Below are positions 7,745-16,468 of a DNA stretch of 64,000 bases, piece by piece; the stretch's first letter is position 1; every line of letters begins with the position of its first letter. The position numbers and the translations under genes were made by a program. Origin of the DNA: JAPPHA01 sp965242975 (GTDB lineage Bacteria > Pseudomonadota > Alphaproteobacteria > Rhodobacterales > Rhodobacteraceae); the NCBI GenBank assembly GCA_965242975.1, contig CBDETS010000002.1, forward strand, positions 62,001-126,000, read 5' to 3'. The notes under the pieces were generated by a model. That model worked only from the letters and a program-made list of their open reading frames with translations, did no database searches and had not been told where the DNA came from.

Positions 7745-9593
7745 TCGCGGTCTCGGTCTTTTCGTTGAGCATTGTTAAAATTTGTCGACATTCCGCGATA
7801 CGTGTCTGGGCCAGTGCACTGCTTGCTTGATCGAGACCATCACGCTGAAGCAGCGCCTCGTTGCGGGCCAGCCTAGCAGCCCAGACCGGTCGATGTTTTT
7901 CGGACACCACGAAGTTTGAACAGGCCGCACATGTGCTCTGGGTTCTGAGCACGGGGTTTGGACCATATTCATTTCCTTTGCAGGCAGCGGTTTCCTTACG
8001 GTAAAGGCAGTAGCCCCAGTCGCAGACACCCAAGCGCATACCGGAATCGGCCAACAAGCCATCGACATAAGAAGCGAATTCGCCGCCACGCGTTCGCCCC
8101 CGGAACGGGGATCGTTCCGATAACTTGCGGCCTGCCTTGCCCGCGAGTCCCGGCGCGAGAAGCATTTCTTCCAGCGCCTGCCGACTCTCCTCGGCGACAT
8201 GGGTATCGATGAGTTCGGCGAGTTCGAAGTCGGTGCCCACGTAGCCCCGATCTGTCATGGCACGCGTCACGTGACCAAGATGCTTCTGAAGAGCGAACAG
8301 GCCTGTGCGGTCTCGTCGGCCCACGAAGCGCGCGAAGGTCTTTCGTCCTTGATGCGTAGTCAGGCGCCAGGGTACGCCTTCATGTTCCGGCAGACCGAGA
8401 AACGGCGCTAAGCGTGTATTCAGGCGCAGATTCATAGTCGAACCGGTGATCGAACGGATCGGAGCGTTCGAGGTGCGGGTCACATTGTTCGCTGGAGCTT
8501 GCACGAGCCATAGCAGGTTCTGTCCCGAGATATCCCTCAACGGTGCCGATAGTCGTTCCATCACATCGACAGCGCGCTGAACCTCCTCAGGTGCAATCCA
8601 GCGATGTGGTTTACCCCCGTCGAGGGGGAACGCCTTGTGGATCGACCCGTTCAGCCAAGCATGGCACATGTTGTCCGCCTCGTCCTGTGCAAGTTCAATG
8701 CATCCGGCCTCAAGCGTCAGGATTTCCGAGACTCTGGCGCCAATCAGGTAGGCGATCACGATAAAGCAGGCGTCGGTAATGCGGTCCGCGAGAAAATTGA
8801 GTTGTCCGAGGGCGCTTTTCCGCTTCAGATCGGATCGATCCCATTCCGGCAAGAGGGGTTGGAAGGTCTTGCATGCATCCATCATGCGGATACGCGCCGT
8901 CATGTGAGCTTTGCCCTCGGCGCGGGCGTTATCGTATATCTGCTGCATGTCGTCCCGAATGGAGAGAATCCTGTCGGCCGGGTCACCGATAAGCTGCAGC
9001 GCACCAGAGATGAGGGGGATCGCGATCGGATCTGGCGTATGCGGCATAGGAACCGATGGAGCCCAGAGCCCGGTTTCGCGCGCCGGTTTTCGGTGCGGCG
9101 GACAGCCCGGAGCGTCCGGGAGCTTGGCCCGCTGCAGATACATCATTCGCAGAAGGCCGAGGCTATTCTGAACGGTTGTGATAGCAAGCGGTCCACCTTT
9201 ATTGCCGCGGCGGAGTTCAAGCGTTGACAAAAAACGGTCGACGGCGGCCTCGTCAATATCCGCAAAACGTCGCGTCCCGTCCGCCCCCATCCAGAAAATG
9301 ATCGACCGTAGGTTGCGGAATACGCCTGGCAAGGAGCGCAGGCTCAGGGGCCGACGTAAGTTGCCCGGGGGATCCTCATGCAGAGACCACAGGAACGCCT
9401 TGGCGGCCCCGCGCAGTGACGACCATTGGGGAGCGGTAAAGCGGGTGCCATCAGGCATGGCAAACCCCCAGTCGATGATTCCAGTACAAGGTCGGCGCGC
9501 CGCACTAACCGGCATGCGCCAAATATCCGCCGCGTAGTCTGGCGAAAGATCGCGATGGGTGGAAAGCGATTGATCGGTGACCTGCGCGTCCAT
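7731..9593 (-). CDS. Large tyrosine recombinase (third recombinase of the element)
   Basis: This 620-residue protein has its catalytic region in the middle: YLIGARVSEILTLEAG carries the first Arg, RLTTHQGRKTFARFVGRRD the His-x-x-Arg box, and LQKHLGHVTRAMTDRGYVG the final His and nucleophilic Tyr. The C-terminus has a cysteine cluster (VCDWGYCLYRKETAACKG, TCAACSNF) that may bind zinc, a feature of large TnpB-type recombinases. It starts two bases after the 598-aa recombinase and overlaps the TnpC-like gene, so the four are translated as one operon. It presumably acts together with the other two recombinases in excision and integration. Confidence 0.8.
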   Translation of the reverse strand: MDAQVTDQSLSTHRDLSPDYAADIWRMPVSAARRPCTGIIDWGFAMPDGTRFTAPQWSSLRGAAKAFLWSLHEDPPGNLRRPLSLRSLPGVFRNLRSIIFWMGADGTRRFADIDEAAVDRFLSTLELRRGNKGGPLAITTVQNSLGLLRMMYLQRAKLPDAPGCPPHRKPARETGLWAPSVPMPHTPDPIAIPLISGALQLIGDPADRILSIRDDMQQIYDNARAEGKAHMTARIRMMDACKTFQPLLPEWDRSDLKRKSALGQLNFLADRITDACFIVIAYLIGARVSEILTLEAGCIELAQDEADNMCHAWLNGSIHKAFPLDGGKPHRWIAPEEVQRAVDVMERLSAPLRDISGQNLLWLVQAPANNVTRTSNAPIRSITGSTMNLRLNTRLAPFLGLPEHEGVPWRLTTHQGRKTFARFVGRRDRTGLFALQKHLGHVTRAMTDRGYVGTDFELAELIDTHVAEESRQALEEMLLAPGLAGKAGRKLSERSPFRGRTRGGEFASYVDGLLADSGMRLGVCDWGYCLYRKETAACKGNEYGPNPVLRTQSTCAACSNFVVSEKHRPVWAARLARNEALLQRDGLDQASSALAQTRIAECRQILTMLNEKTETANDLD

Positions 9594-9595
9594 GG

Positions 9596-11392
9596 CTATT
9601 CCAGGTCTGGAAGCGGCGGCAGCGTTGCCGCGATGCGCCCGGCTTCCGGAAAGAGCGTGTCGGGAAAGTCAGGCAGAAGATCATCTGTCAGTGCGCGCAG
9701 ACTTGGGGCATAGAAGCGAGCCCATCGTTGCGGATCAAGCCGTTCGCGCGCCGCCTCCAGATGAGCACGCGCTTGGATAATACGTGCCAAATGTTCGGCG
9801 TCGAGGGGTACGACAAGCCCCGGGCAGGCGAGACACCCGCCGAATTTGGGACATAAGCGACCGTCATCGCTGACGTGCGACAGACACTCGTTCCCGAACA
9901 GAACCGTCGCATCTCGGTCTTCGCTGACGGTGGGCGCTGCCTTGGCTGTTGGCGCGACCCATGCAAGCATCAATTTCTGCATACGGGATATCGTGTCCCG
10001 CTCAATCCGCGCTGCAGCGGGACCCTCAATGTAGGCACTCGTGGTAGCCACGCTTGCATGATTTAGCACTGCCTTCGGTGCCAGGATGTCTCCTTCCGAA
10101 GCTTCATAATGCGCCGTCGCCACACTGCCGCGGAAGAGACCGAGCGAGAAGTCCGGCAACACGCGTCGCGGACGTTCGGGATGTGTCACATTCCAAGCCG
10201 CAATCCGCTCGTTTGACCGGATGATAAACCGTTCAACGGCATAATTCAGGGCGTCCCAGCCTATCGTGCCCGCAATATGACGATGCCCTCGCGCTGGTGA
10301 TGTCCCCATGCGGCGGATCAGAAAAAGCCCTTCCCGGTCCTGTTCCCCGACATGCGGCAAAAGCGGTGTAGTCATTTCCAGCAACATCTCGACAAGATGC
10401 GGCGCCGATCTGGATCGGCGCCGGTCGAAGGACCGTCGTTGCATACATTGGACTCGGCCTCCGGTCTTCGGCTTGAACCATTCGAGGAATACCCGCTCCT
10501 CCTCAAGTGGGTGCGGGACGAGGCAATTGCGTCGAATCAGGCGTAGCGGATCGGGATTGGCCGCCGTTTGGATCGCCAAAACGATGTAGAATGGAACAAG
10601 AGTCTCAGTGATGAGATGGAAGTGCCGCGCAAAGCCACGCTGTCCCCCATAGACATGCAGCGTACCCTTTTTCAGACCATGTGAGTTCATCTGCTCGACG
10701 GTTGGCGCAATACCCTCGCCCGCTCGATGGTGCAGCCAGATCAGACGATCTTTACCAATTCCCCGCAAGACTGGCGGCGGCGGTTCAGGCAGCGCCGTGA
10801 TCGCCTGACCATATTGGAAAGTCTCCCAGGCTTCGTCGATTTCCCGGTAACAGGCAGCCAGGATCGCCTTCATATCCTGTGATGACAGCCTTCTTTTTGG
10901 CCGTCTGTGCTTGTGAGAATTCGGGAAGAGATAAGCCGGAATGGTGACCAGATCGCCAAAAATGCCCGGGTTGTCATGCGCTGCCCGCTCGATCAGTGGA
11001 CGCAACAGCGACACTTGTCCCGCCAAGCTTTGTGGGCCGCGAGCCCGGTCATTCCGTTCCGCCATCCAACCGATGAACCGCCGCAGCAAGACATCGTCGA
11101 GGTCGCGCGCAGTTGCAATATCTCGACAATCGCGCAGGAATTCCGCAAGTTCTCTCAACGCATGCCAACGTGCTTTGCGGGTCCTCTGGGCACCAGCAAG
11201 GTCATGTACATAGAAGGTCCGCACCAGAATTGCCGCGAGATCCGCTGGCATGCCCGCCAAATCGGCAGTGTCAAAGGTTTGTTCGGTGTTTCCCCATGCG
11301 TCATTGAAGATGACGCGGGCCGGTGCAGTTATCAACGGCGACACCTCGTCTATCGACACGATCCGGCGATCGATCTTAGCCTTAAACTTCAT
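9596..11392 (-). CDS. TnpB-like tyrosine recombinase
   Basis: This 598-residue integrase-like protein has a long N-terminal DNA-binding region. The C-terminal half contains the recombinase motif block LNHASVATTSAYIEGPAAA, with the putative nucleophilic Tyr, and SLGLFRGSVATAHYEAS at the position of the His-x-x-Arg box. A cysteine cluster (CLSHVSDDGRLCPKFGGC, LACPG) follows the catalytic region, as in the neighbouring 620-aa protein. The canonical catalytic residues are less obvious than in the other two recombinases, so it could be a partly specialised subunit. It overlaps the 382-aa gene by 11 bases. Confidence 0.75.
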   Translation of the reverse strand: MKFKAKIDRRIVSIDEVSPLITAPARVIFNDAWGNTEQTFDTADLAGMPADLAAILVRTFYVHDLAGAQRTRKARWHALRELAEFLRDCRDIATARDLDDVLLRRFIGWMAERNDRARGPQSLAGQVSLLRPLIERAAHDNPGIFGDLVTIPAYLFPNSHKHRRPKRRLSSQDMKAILAACYREIDEAWETFQYGQAITALPEPPPPVLRGIGKDRLIWLHHRAGEGIAPTVEQMNSHGLKKGTLHVYGGQRGFARHFHLITETLVPFYIVLAIQTAANPDPLRLIRRNCLVPHPLEEERVFLEWFKPKTGGRVQCMQRRSFDRRRSRSAPHLVEMLLEMTTPLLPHVGEQDREGLFLIRRMGTSPARGHRHIAGTIGWDALNYAVERFIIRSNERIAAWNVTHPERPRRVLPDFSLGLFRGSVATAHYEASEGDILAPKAVLNHASVATTSAYIEGPAAARIERDTISRMQKLMLAWVAPTAKAAPTVSEDRDATVLFGNECLSHVSDDGRLCPKFGGCLACPGLVVPLDAEHLARIIQARAHLEAARERLDPQRWARFYAPSLRALTDDLLPDFPDTLFPEAGRIAATLPPLPDLE

Positions 11393-12530
11393 CCAGGATC
11401 ATCTCCCCGTAGAGAAAGGACAGACTCTCGGCGAGATCACGCTCGTGAAGCTCGACACAGCGAAGATAGATTGCGGTCGTGGTGATCGAGGTATGCCCCA
11501 TCAGAACCTGCAGAACCTTCAACGGGTTGAGATCGGGATTGGAACGCGCCTGAATCTGCAGGCGCACCAGCATCGCCATTGCGAAGGTGTGTCGAAGCCA
11601 GTGAAGCGTGCCATCGATGCCGGTGGCGGCGAAGGCCGTGGCCAGTTTTGCTGTCAGTCGTGCACGGCTGAGCGAATCGCCCCGCGTGTTGAGCAAGAGA
11701 TTGTCCGGCGCTCGGTAATCCTGGCGTCGGCCACGGGCGTGCCGGACGATGGCGCCCCGCACCTCGCCAACATACCAGTTTGTCCGGTCGATCAGCCGTA
11801 ATGGCGGATACACGGTGCGCGGTTTGCCGCCTTTCGTAATCGCCAGTGGTACGCCCACAAGAGGTTGTGCCTCCGGGTCGAGAGCAAAGGAATCAGGAAT
11901 GAGATCGACGCTCAGGCCACACAACTCCTTTCGCCGCAGGCCTGCCGTCAACGCCCATTCGGCGGCAAGACGCGCGGTCGGATCAAGTTTCTCAAACAAG
12001 CGTGCCAGTTCATCCGGGCGCAAAGGCCGTGGGAGCCGCTCGGAAGTACGAACCGACAGCTGGTTGAACAAAGAACGGCGCAGACCTGCCTGGCCTTCTC
12101 CAATGCCAAGCGTTACCCGCTCGACGCGCCGCACTGGCGATGCAGCAATAAAACCACGGGCGTCAGCCCAATCGTAGAAGCGACATACGGTGGATATGCG
12201 CCCATTGATCGTCGAGCGGGCATAGGGCCGACCCGTGTGCGGGCTTGGTGCCCCGAGCATCCGGTTCCTATATGCAGCGATCACACCCTCGTCGACGTTG
12301 CGCCAATCTAGCCCTGACTGTTCCAGAGAATCGAACCAGTCATAGAGATGCTCACCGTAGGTGCGCACCGTGTCACCAGCTCGCGAACGGCCGCCAAACA
12401 CGGTGTACTCCAACAACCAGGCAAAAGCTGGCTCAATGATCGCCATGTCGGTGTCCAGCAAAATCGGAAAGCCCTCTGGAATTCCTGCCTCGCCGGAACT
12501 CGCTCGAATGATCGACACCATCGGCTTCAT
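11382..12530 (-). CDS. TnpA-like tyrosine recombinase
   Basis: This is a 382-residue phage-integrase-family recombinase with a SAM-like N-terminal domain (VRTYGEHLYDWFDSLEQ) and a complete catalytic set: Arg in WALTAGLRRKELCGL, Lys in ITKGGKPRTV, HWLRHTFAMAML as the His-x-x-Arg box, and LMGHTSITTTAIYLR with the second His and the nucleophilic Tyr. Its length matches Tn554 TnpA (about 360 aa). It is the first gene of the element; a 165-base leader upstream holds a large inverted repeat (12565-12620), which may be a recombinase-binding site or a regulator of the operon. Confidence 0.85.
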   Translation of the reverse strand: MKPMVSIIRASSGEAGIPEGFPILLDTDMAIIEPAFAWLLEYTVFGGRSRAGDTVRTYGEHLYDWFDSLEQSGLDWRNVDEGVIAAYRNRMLGAPSPHTGRPYARSTINGRISTVCRFYDWADARGFIAASPVRRVERVTLGIGEGQAGLRRSLFNQLSVRTSERLPRPLRPDELARLFEKLDPTARLAAEWALTAGLRRKELCGLSVDLIPDSFALDPEAQPLVGVPLAITKGGKPRTVYPPLRLIDRTNWYVGEVRGAIVRHARGRRQDYRAPDNLLLNTRGDSLSRARLTAKLATAFAATGIDGTLHWLRHTFAMAMLVRLQIQARSNPDLNPLKVLQVLMGHTSITTTAIYLRCVELHERDLAESLSFLYGEMILDEV

Positions 12531-12564
12531 TGCCCCTCAATTTCAACGACAGCGCCCGCTGGCA

Positions 12565-12620
12565 CAATCCAGGCCGGCCACCGCCAGCTTTGTGGAGAGC
12601 GCGGCGGCCGGCCTGGATTG
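12565..12620. repeat. Long inverted repeat in the Tn554-like leader
   Basis: Arms of 20 bases (12565-12584 and 12601-12620, CAATCCAGGCCGGCC core) match with one mismatch around a 16-base loop. It lies 35 bases upstream of the TnpA-like start inside the element. It could be an arm site for the recombinases or a hairpin that blocks read-through translation of the operon. Confidence 0.7.
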
Positions 12621-12680
12621 CACCACCACCAACGCTGCATCTCCACACTACCTGATAGGGATCACCTTGAAGATACAGAG

Positions 12681-15509
12681 TCAAACACAACCTAAGAAGG
12701 CCGCGGTCTCGGCGGCATTGGCGCTGGCGCTGCGCCGCTCGATCCGCAACGCACCGGAGCCGTCCTTCACCGGGCGCAGGCTGCGGCCCGTCACCTCGGC
12801 CACCACCTCCGGACCAAACGCCCAGACCATCTGATCGAGTGCAGAGGGCACCGGGGCCAGCAGCAGGATCTCTTCCAGTGCTGCATCCCGCAGCGCTTCC
12901 GCCTCGCGCGAGATCACCGGGCGGCCCTGCCCGTCCCGCAAGGGCTGCGCCACCGGAGGCCCATCCTCCTGTTCGACCAGCACCATCTGCTGCACAGGGA
13001 AGGCCTTCTCGAGATACCCAACCACGTAGTCTTTCGGCGTCAGCGCCGCCTCGGTCAGATCGTCCTCCGGCGCGAGGCTCTCCAGCCGCCGCTTCAGCAG
13101 CGCCTCGCCTGTGGAGACGATCTGCACCACCGGGGCCCAGCCGTCCGCGATGTCCTGCCGGATCGCCGCGATAACAGTTCCCGCCTTGAAGCCCTGAAGA
13201 AGATGAGAAAAGAACCGCTGCTTTGTGCTCTCGAAGGCCGAGATCGCCGCAGACTTCGCCGCCCCCGCTGCCGAGGCGGCGTCCTTGCCCTTGTCCCCAC
13301 CCCCGGTGATGCCGGTGGCTTCCAGCGCGGCGGTCAGGTTCGTATGAATTACGCGGAAGGCCGAGGCGTATGCGTCATAGACCGTCACCTGTTCGGGCGT
13401 GAGCGCATGTTCGAGAATGTCGTATTCGACCCCCTCGAAACTCAGCGCCCGCGCGGTATAGAGACCGAGCGCCTTGAGATCGCGGGCAACCACCTCCATC
13501 GCCGCCACCCCTCCGGCTTCCATCGCGCTCACGAAGCTCTCGCGCGCGGGGAAGGGGTAATCCGGTCCCGGTCCCCAGAGACCGAGACGCCCGGCATAGG
13601 CCAGGTTGCCCACCTCCGTCGCCCCCGTGGCCGACACGTAGAGCACCCGCGCGCGGGGAAGCGCCTCCTGAAGCTGCAAGCCTGCCAGCCCCTGCTGCGA
13701 CGCCGCTTTCCTGCCGCGCCCGCCGCTCTCGCCACCGGCACCCCGCATCGCATGGGCCTCGTCGAAAGCAATCACCCCGTCGAACGCCTCTCCCAGCCAG
13801 TTCAGCACCTGGTCCAGCCGACGCGTCCCGGTGCGGCTCACCGCCCTGAGCGTGGCATAGGTGACGAACAGAATGCCGCGCGGCATCGATATCTCCTCAT
13901 CGGGCTTCCAGCGCGACAGCGGCTGGATATCCCCCGGGCTGCCGCCGAGATCGCTCCAGTCGCGAACCGCATCTTCGATCAGGCTGGCGCTCTTGCTCAG
14001 CCACACCGCCTTGCAGCGCCCGGCCAGCCAGCCGGTCAGGATACATCCCGCCACCTGCCGCCCCTTGCCGCAGCCGGTGCCATCGCCCAGGAAAAACCCC
14101 CGGCGAATGGCAACCGCGTCCTCCGCATCATCGTTGCGCACAGGATTGCCCTGCTCGCCCCGAACGAACCGGCCCGGCAGATCCCCCGCAAACGCGCTTT
14201 CGGCCATCAGGACGGTTTCCAACTGCGCGTCCGAAAGGAGACCTTCCGTGACCAGCCGGCGCGGCAGGGACACCGGCGCAGCGCCCGGCACCGGCGGATG
14301 CACGGACCCCATCGCGAGGCTTTCGACCATCGGCGAGGGATGCGGCTGCGCGCCCTCGATCCGCACCCGCTGCGGCGCGTAGCGGGCATAGACATCCGAG
14401 ACCGGCGCATTGACGCGCGGGCTATCGAACACCGTCATATCAAGCGGTGACCGGGCCGCCGCACGCGCATTGGAAGCCGAGGGCAACAGCATCCCGGCGC
14501 GCGGGGATGATTTCGGCGCGGCAGGGGCCGACGCACGGGACCGCACGACCTGACCGGCAGTCTTATTCTGTGCCGGGGCCAGCCTGGAACGCGGCGGGCA
14601 GCGGTCCTGCAGCTGCGACAGGCCCAGTCCAACATCCATACAGGACAAGGCGGGGATATCCTCCCCCTGCCCTTCGCCGCCCTTGTCCAGCACCAGCAGA
14701 TCCGTGCGCACATGCGTGCCCATCTTCCGAAACCCCGACCCCGGCAGGTGCATCCGGAACACCGGCTCCGCCAGCTTGCCAATCCGCGACCACAGACGCG
14801 CGCCCTCCGCACCGGGGATCGACGGCGGCAGGATCGCCACGAGACGCCCGCCTTCCCGCAAGGCTTTCACCGCCGACAGCACATGGCGCAACGCCATCGC
14901 AGGATCGTTGCGCGTCGAACTGGACGTGAAGGGCGGGTTCATCAGAACCACGTTTGGAGCCGCCTCGCAGTCCAGCAGGTCCGCGATGAACTCCGCGTCA
15001 TGACCCGTCACAGACTGCTTGCGGGACGCGGACAGCAGAGCCCGCCGCCCCGGGTCCAACTCGTTGAGCAGCACCGACGCCCCGGCAGCTTCAGCCATCA
15101 GCGCCAGCGACCCGGTGCCCGCCGAAGGTTCCAGCACCACATCATCGGGCTGGAGCCGCGCCGCCATCCCAACGAGAAAGGCGAGATCGAGCGGAGTGGA
15201 AAACTGTTGCAGCTGCACCTGCCGCTCGCTGCGGCGGGTCTCGGTCGGCAGGCGCTCCATCAAGGCGGACAGCTGCGCCAGGGTTGCCCCCGGCCGCGCA
15301 AAATCGACCTTCGCCACGCGCCCGGCGGCGATCTGCACCAGGTCATGCGCCAGCCGCCAGTCCCAGGTACCGTCCGCATCGCGGCCACCCAGGGCGGCGG
15401 TCAGTGTGTCGCTCACACTGCGCAGGTCCAGCACCCCCGCCTCGATCTGCCGGGCCAGCGCCGTGACAAGGGCGCGGATTTTTGTCGGTGAAGTCAGTTG
15501 AACACGCAT
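12681..15509 (-). pseudogene. N-terminal part of a fused DNA methyltransferase/Strawberry-notch helicase, interrupted
   Basis: This fragment keeps 942 residues. Residues about 105-200 form an N6-adenine-type methyltransferase (EPSAGTG at 127-133, NPPF at 191-194). Residues about 420-900 form the first helicase lobe, with Walker A GDGTGCGKGR at 475-484 and FDEAH at 582-586. Such fusions occur on plasmids and phages and are thought to modify or protect incoming DNA. The reading frame runs into the Tn554-like element after ...AETAAF and stops four codons later at 12681. The rest of the gene is at 5699-7150. The start ATG at 15509 sits behind AAAAAGGACGAG. The truncated product could still be a methyltransferase, but the helicase is broken. 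Confidence 0.88.
12696..12701. repeat. Right copy of the GAAGGC core hexamer
   Basis: This is the partner of 7151-7156. The host reading frame continues to the right of it (ACCGCGGCCTTC on the minus strand), and the element begins to its left. Confidence 0.75.
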
Positions 15510-15518
15510 CGGTCTCGT

Positions 15519-15541
15519 CCTTTTTCCAGATGAAAAATTCG
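15519..15541 (-). promoter_or_regulatory. Shared leader element before the methyltransferase/helicase gene
   Basis: This is the second copy of the element at 4127-4148 (minus-strand core TTTTTCATCTGGAAAAAGG). It again overlaps the ribosome binding site, 10 bases before the start codon. The conservation of this short piece between otherwise different leaders argues for a shared control site. Confidence 0.6.
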
Positions 15542-15671
15542 ACGAAATCCGAAGCAGACACTCTGACTCTCCTGCCCGCCGGTCCCACGGGCGCAAGGGT
15601 GAAACACGGGACCAGCGCATGAGAAAAGCCTCCCCCGCGCAGGAAGAAACTCGTATTTGCAGTTAATACAG

Positions 15672-15695
15672 AATATCTGTATATTTTGGATATAT
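15672..15695. promoter_or_regulatory. AT-rich operator-like repeat before the antitoxin gene
   Basis: AATATC and GATATAT flank TGTATATTTTG in the AT-rich promoter region 24 to 47 bases upstream of the Phd-like start. Antitoxins of this type normally bind symmetric sites that overlap their own promoter. This is the best candidate seen. Confidence 0.45.
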
Positions 15696-15718
15696 CACCC
15701 GTTAGATGGAGTATTCCG

Positions 15719-15961
15719 ATGAAACAATTCCAGGCGAAGGATCTGACGCGCAACACAACCGATCTCTGGACTGCTGCGACGATTGCGCCGGTCGCCATCA
15801 CAAAACACCGCAAGGCGCGGTTCATAGTCATGTCCGTTGAGCGCTACGCGGCGCTTGTGCGCGGGGAAACATCGCAGGTTGCAATTGACGTTGCCAATAT
15901 GCCGGACGACCTGGGAGCATTGTTCGATAAGGGCGTCGAGGACCATTTCCGTGACCAATGA
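15719..15961 (+). CDS. Phd/YefM-like antitoxin
   Basis: This 80-residue protein starts MKQFQAKDLTRNTTDLW and continues PVAITKHRKARFIVMSVERYAALVRG. This matches the Phd/YefM fold: strand-helix-strand with a conserved Lys/His-rich turn, then a flexible acidic C-terminus (DDLGALFDKGVEDHF) that would wrap around the toxin. It lies directly upstream of, and overlaps by 11 bases, a PemK/MazF-like gene. The pair should act as a plasmid-stabilising addiction module with autoregulation at the AT-rich repeat upstream. I started at the ATG at 15719, since the more upstream frame lacks a ribosome binding site. Confidence 0.8.
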   Translation: MKQFQAKDLTRNTTDLWTAATIAPVAITKHRKARFIVMSVERYAALVRGETSQVAIDVANMPDDLGALFDKGVEDHFRDQ

Positions 15962-16370
15962 TTTTCCGCAGCCCGGGCAGGTGTTCGACTACCACTTTCT
16001 CTGGCGCTGGCAAAAGGATCGCGGCGAAACCGAAGGCCGCAAGAGACGCCCCTGCTGCGTGTCCCTGGTTGTGGTAAACCGCGAAGGGCAGCATGTGCTG
16101 TTCATCGCGCCGATCACGAGAAAATCGCCCGAAAAGGGGCGGGTTGGAGTGCCAATCCCGGAAACCGAAGCACGCCGCGCGAAACTCGACATCGAAATAC
16201 CGCTTTGGGTCATGGTCGACGAAATGAATGCCGACATTCTCGAAGCGTCTTATGTGCTGGAAGATCGCGTGCCACGTGGCCGTTTCAGCGCAACGTTCAC
16301 CGACATGATCATCCGCCGCGCACAGGATGTGCGCAAAGCGGGACAGTTCAATATTGCCAGTAGAACATAG
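15951..16370 (+). CDS. PemK/MazF-like toxin
   Basis: This 139-residue protein has the SH3-like PemK/MazF pattern: an N-terminal VFDYHFLWRWQKDRGE strand, the conserved KRRPCCVSLVVVN stretch, FIAPITRKSP, and a C-terminal helix (ATFTDMIIRRAQDVRKAG). MazF-family toxins are ribosome-independent or ribosome-associated endoribonucleases that cut mRNA. It begins with a GTG at 15951 inside the last codons of the antitoxin, indicating translational coupling. It is slightly longer than typical MazF (about 110 aa), with an insertion around RGETEGRK. Family assignment is from pattern only. Confidence 0.72.
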   Translation: MTNDFPQPGQVFDYHFLWRWQKDRGETEGRKRRPCCVSLVVVNREGQHVLFIAPITRKSPEKGRVGVPIPETEARRAKLDIEIPLWVMVDEMNADILEASYVLEDRVPRGRFSATFTDMIIRRAQDVRKAGQFNIASRT

Positions 16371-16391
16371 CTCCTGTCGGAACCGGCGCAT

Positions 16392-16424
16392 AAAAAAGCC
16401 GCCCCCGCGCTCAGCGGGAACGGC
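16392..16424 (-). terminator. Rho-independent terminator after the ParB-like gene
   Basis: On the minus strand a stem GCCGTTCCCGC/GCGGGGGCGGC with a short loop is followed by TTTTTT. It lies 45 bases downstream of the ParB-like stop codon. Confidence 0.8.
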
Positions 16425-16468
16425 CATGAGGTGATCGCCAGGAACGTCAGTCCCCGGCGATTTGGTCT

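Larger units (their letters stand above)
7157..12701 (-). mobile_element. Tn554-like tyrosine-recombinase element, 5.5 kb, no cargo
   Basis: The element holds four co-oriented, overlapping genes: a 382-aa, a 598-aa and a 620-aa tyrosine recombinase and a 151-aa DUF6262 (TnpC-like) protein. This is the gene set of Tn554-related transposons, with one additional large recombinase. The limits come from the split host gene: the hexamer GAAGGC occurs at 7151-7156 and 12696-12701, and removing one unit restores the frame exactly. Just inside both ends an imperfect inverted repeat (about 14 of 20 positions, sharing TAGGTT) is seen. No passenger gene is present. Known Tn554-family elements integrate site-specifically with a short core and make no classical target duplication, which agrees. 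Confidence 0.85.

Noticed and set aside
13203..14450. 415-codon plus-strand frame inside the methyltransferase/helicase gene
   Set aside because: Complementary frame of a clearly recognisable protein with Walker and NPPF motifs; Arg/His/Pro-rich shadow.
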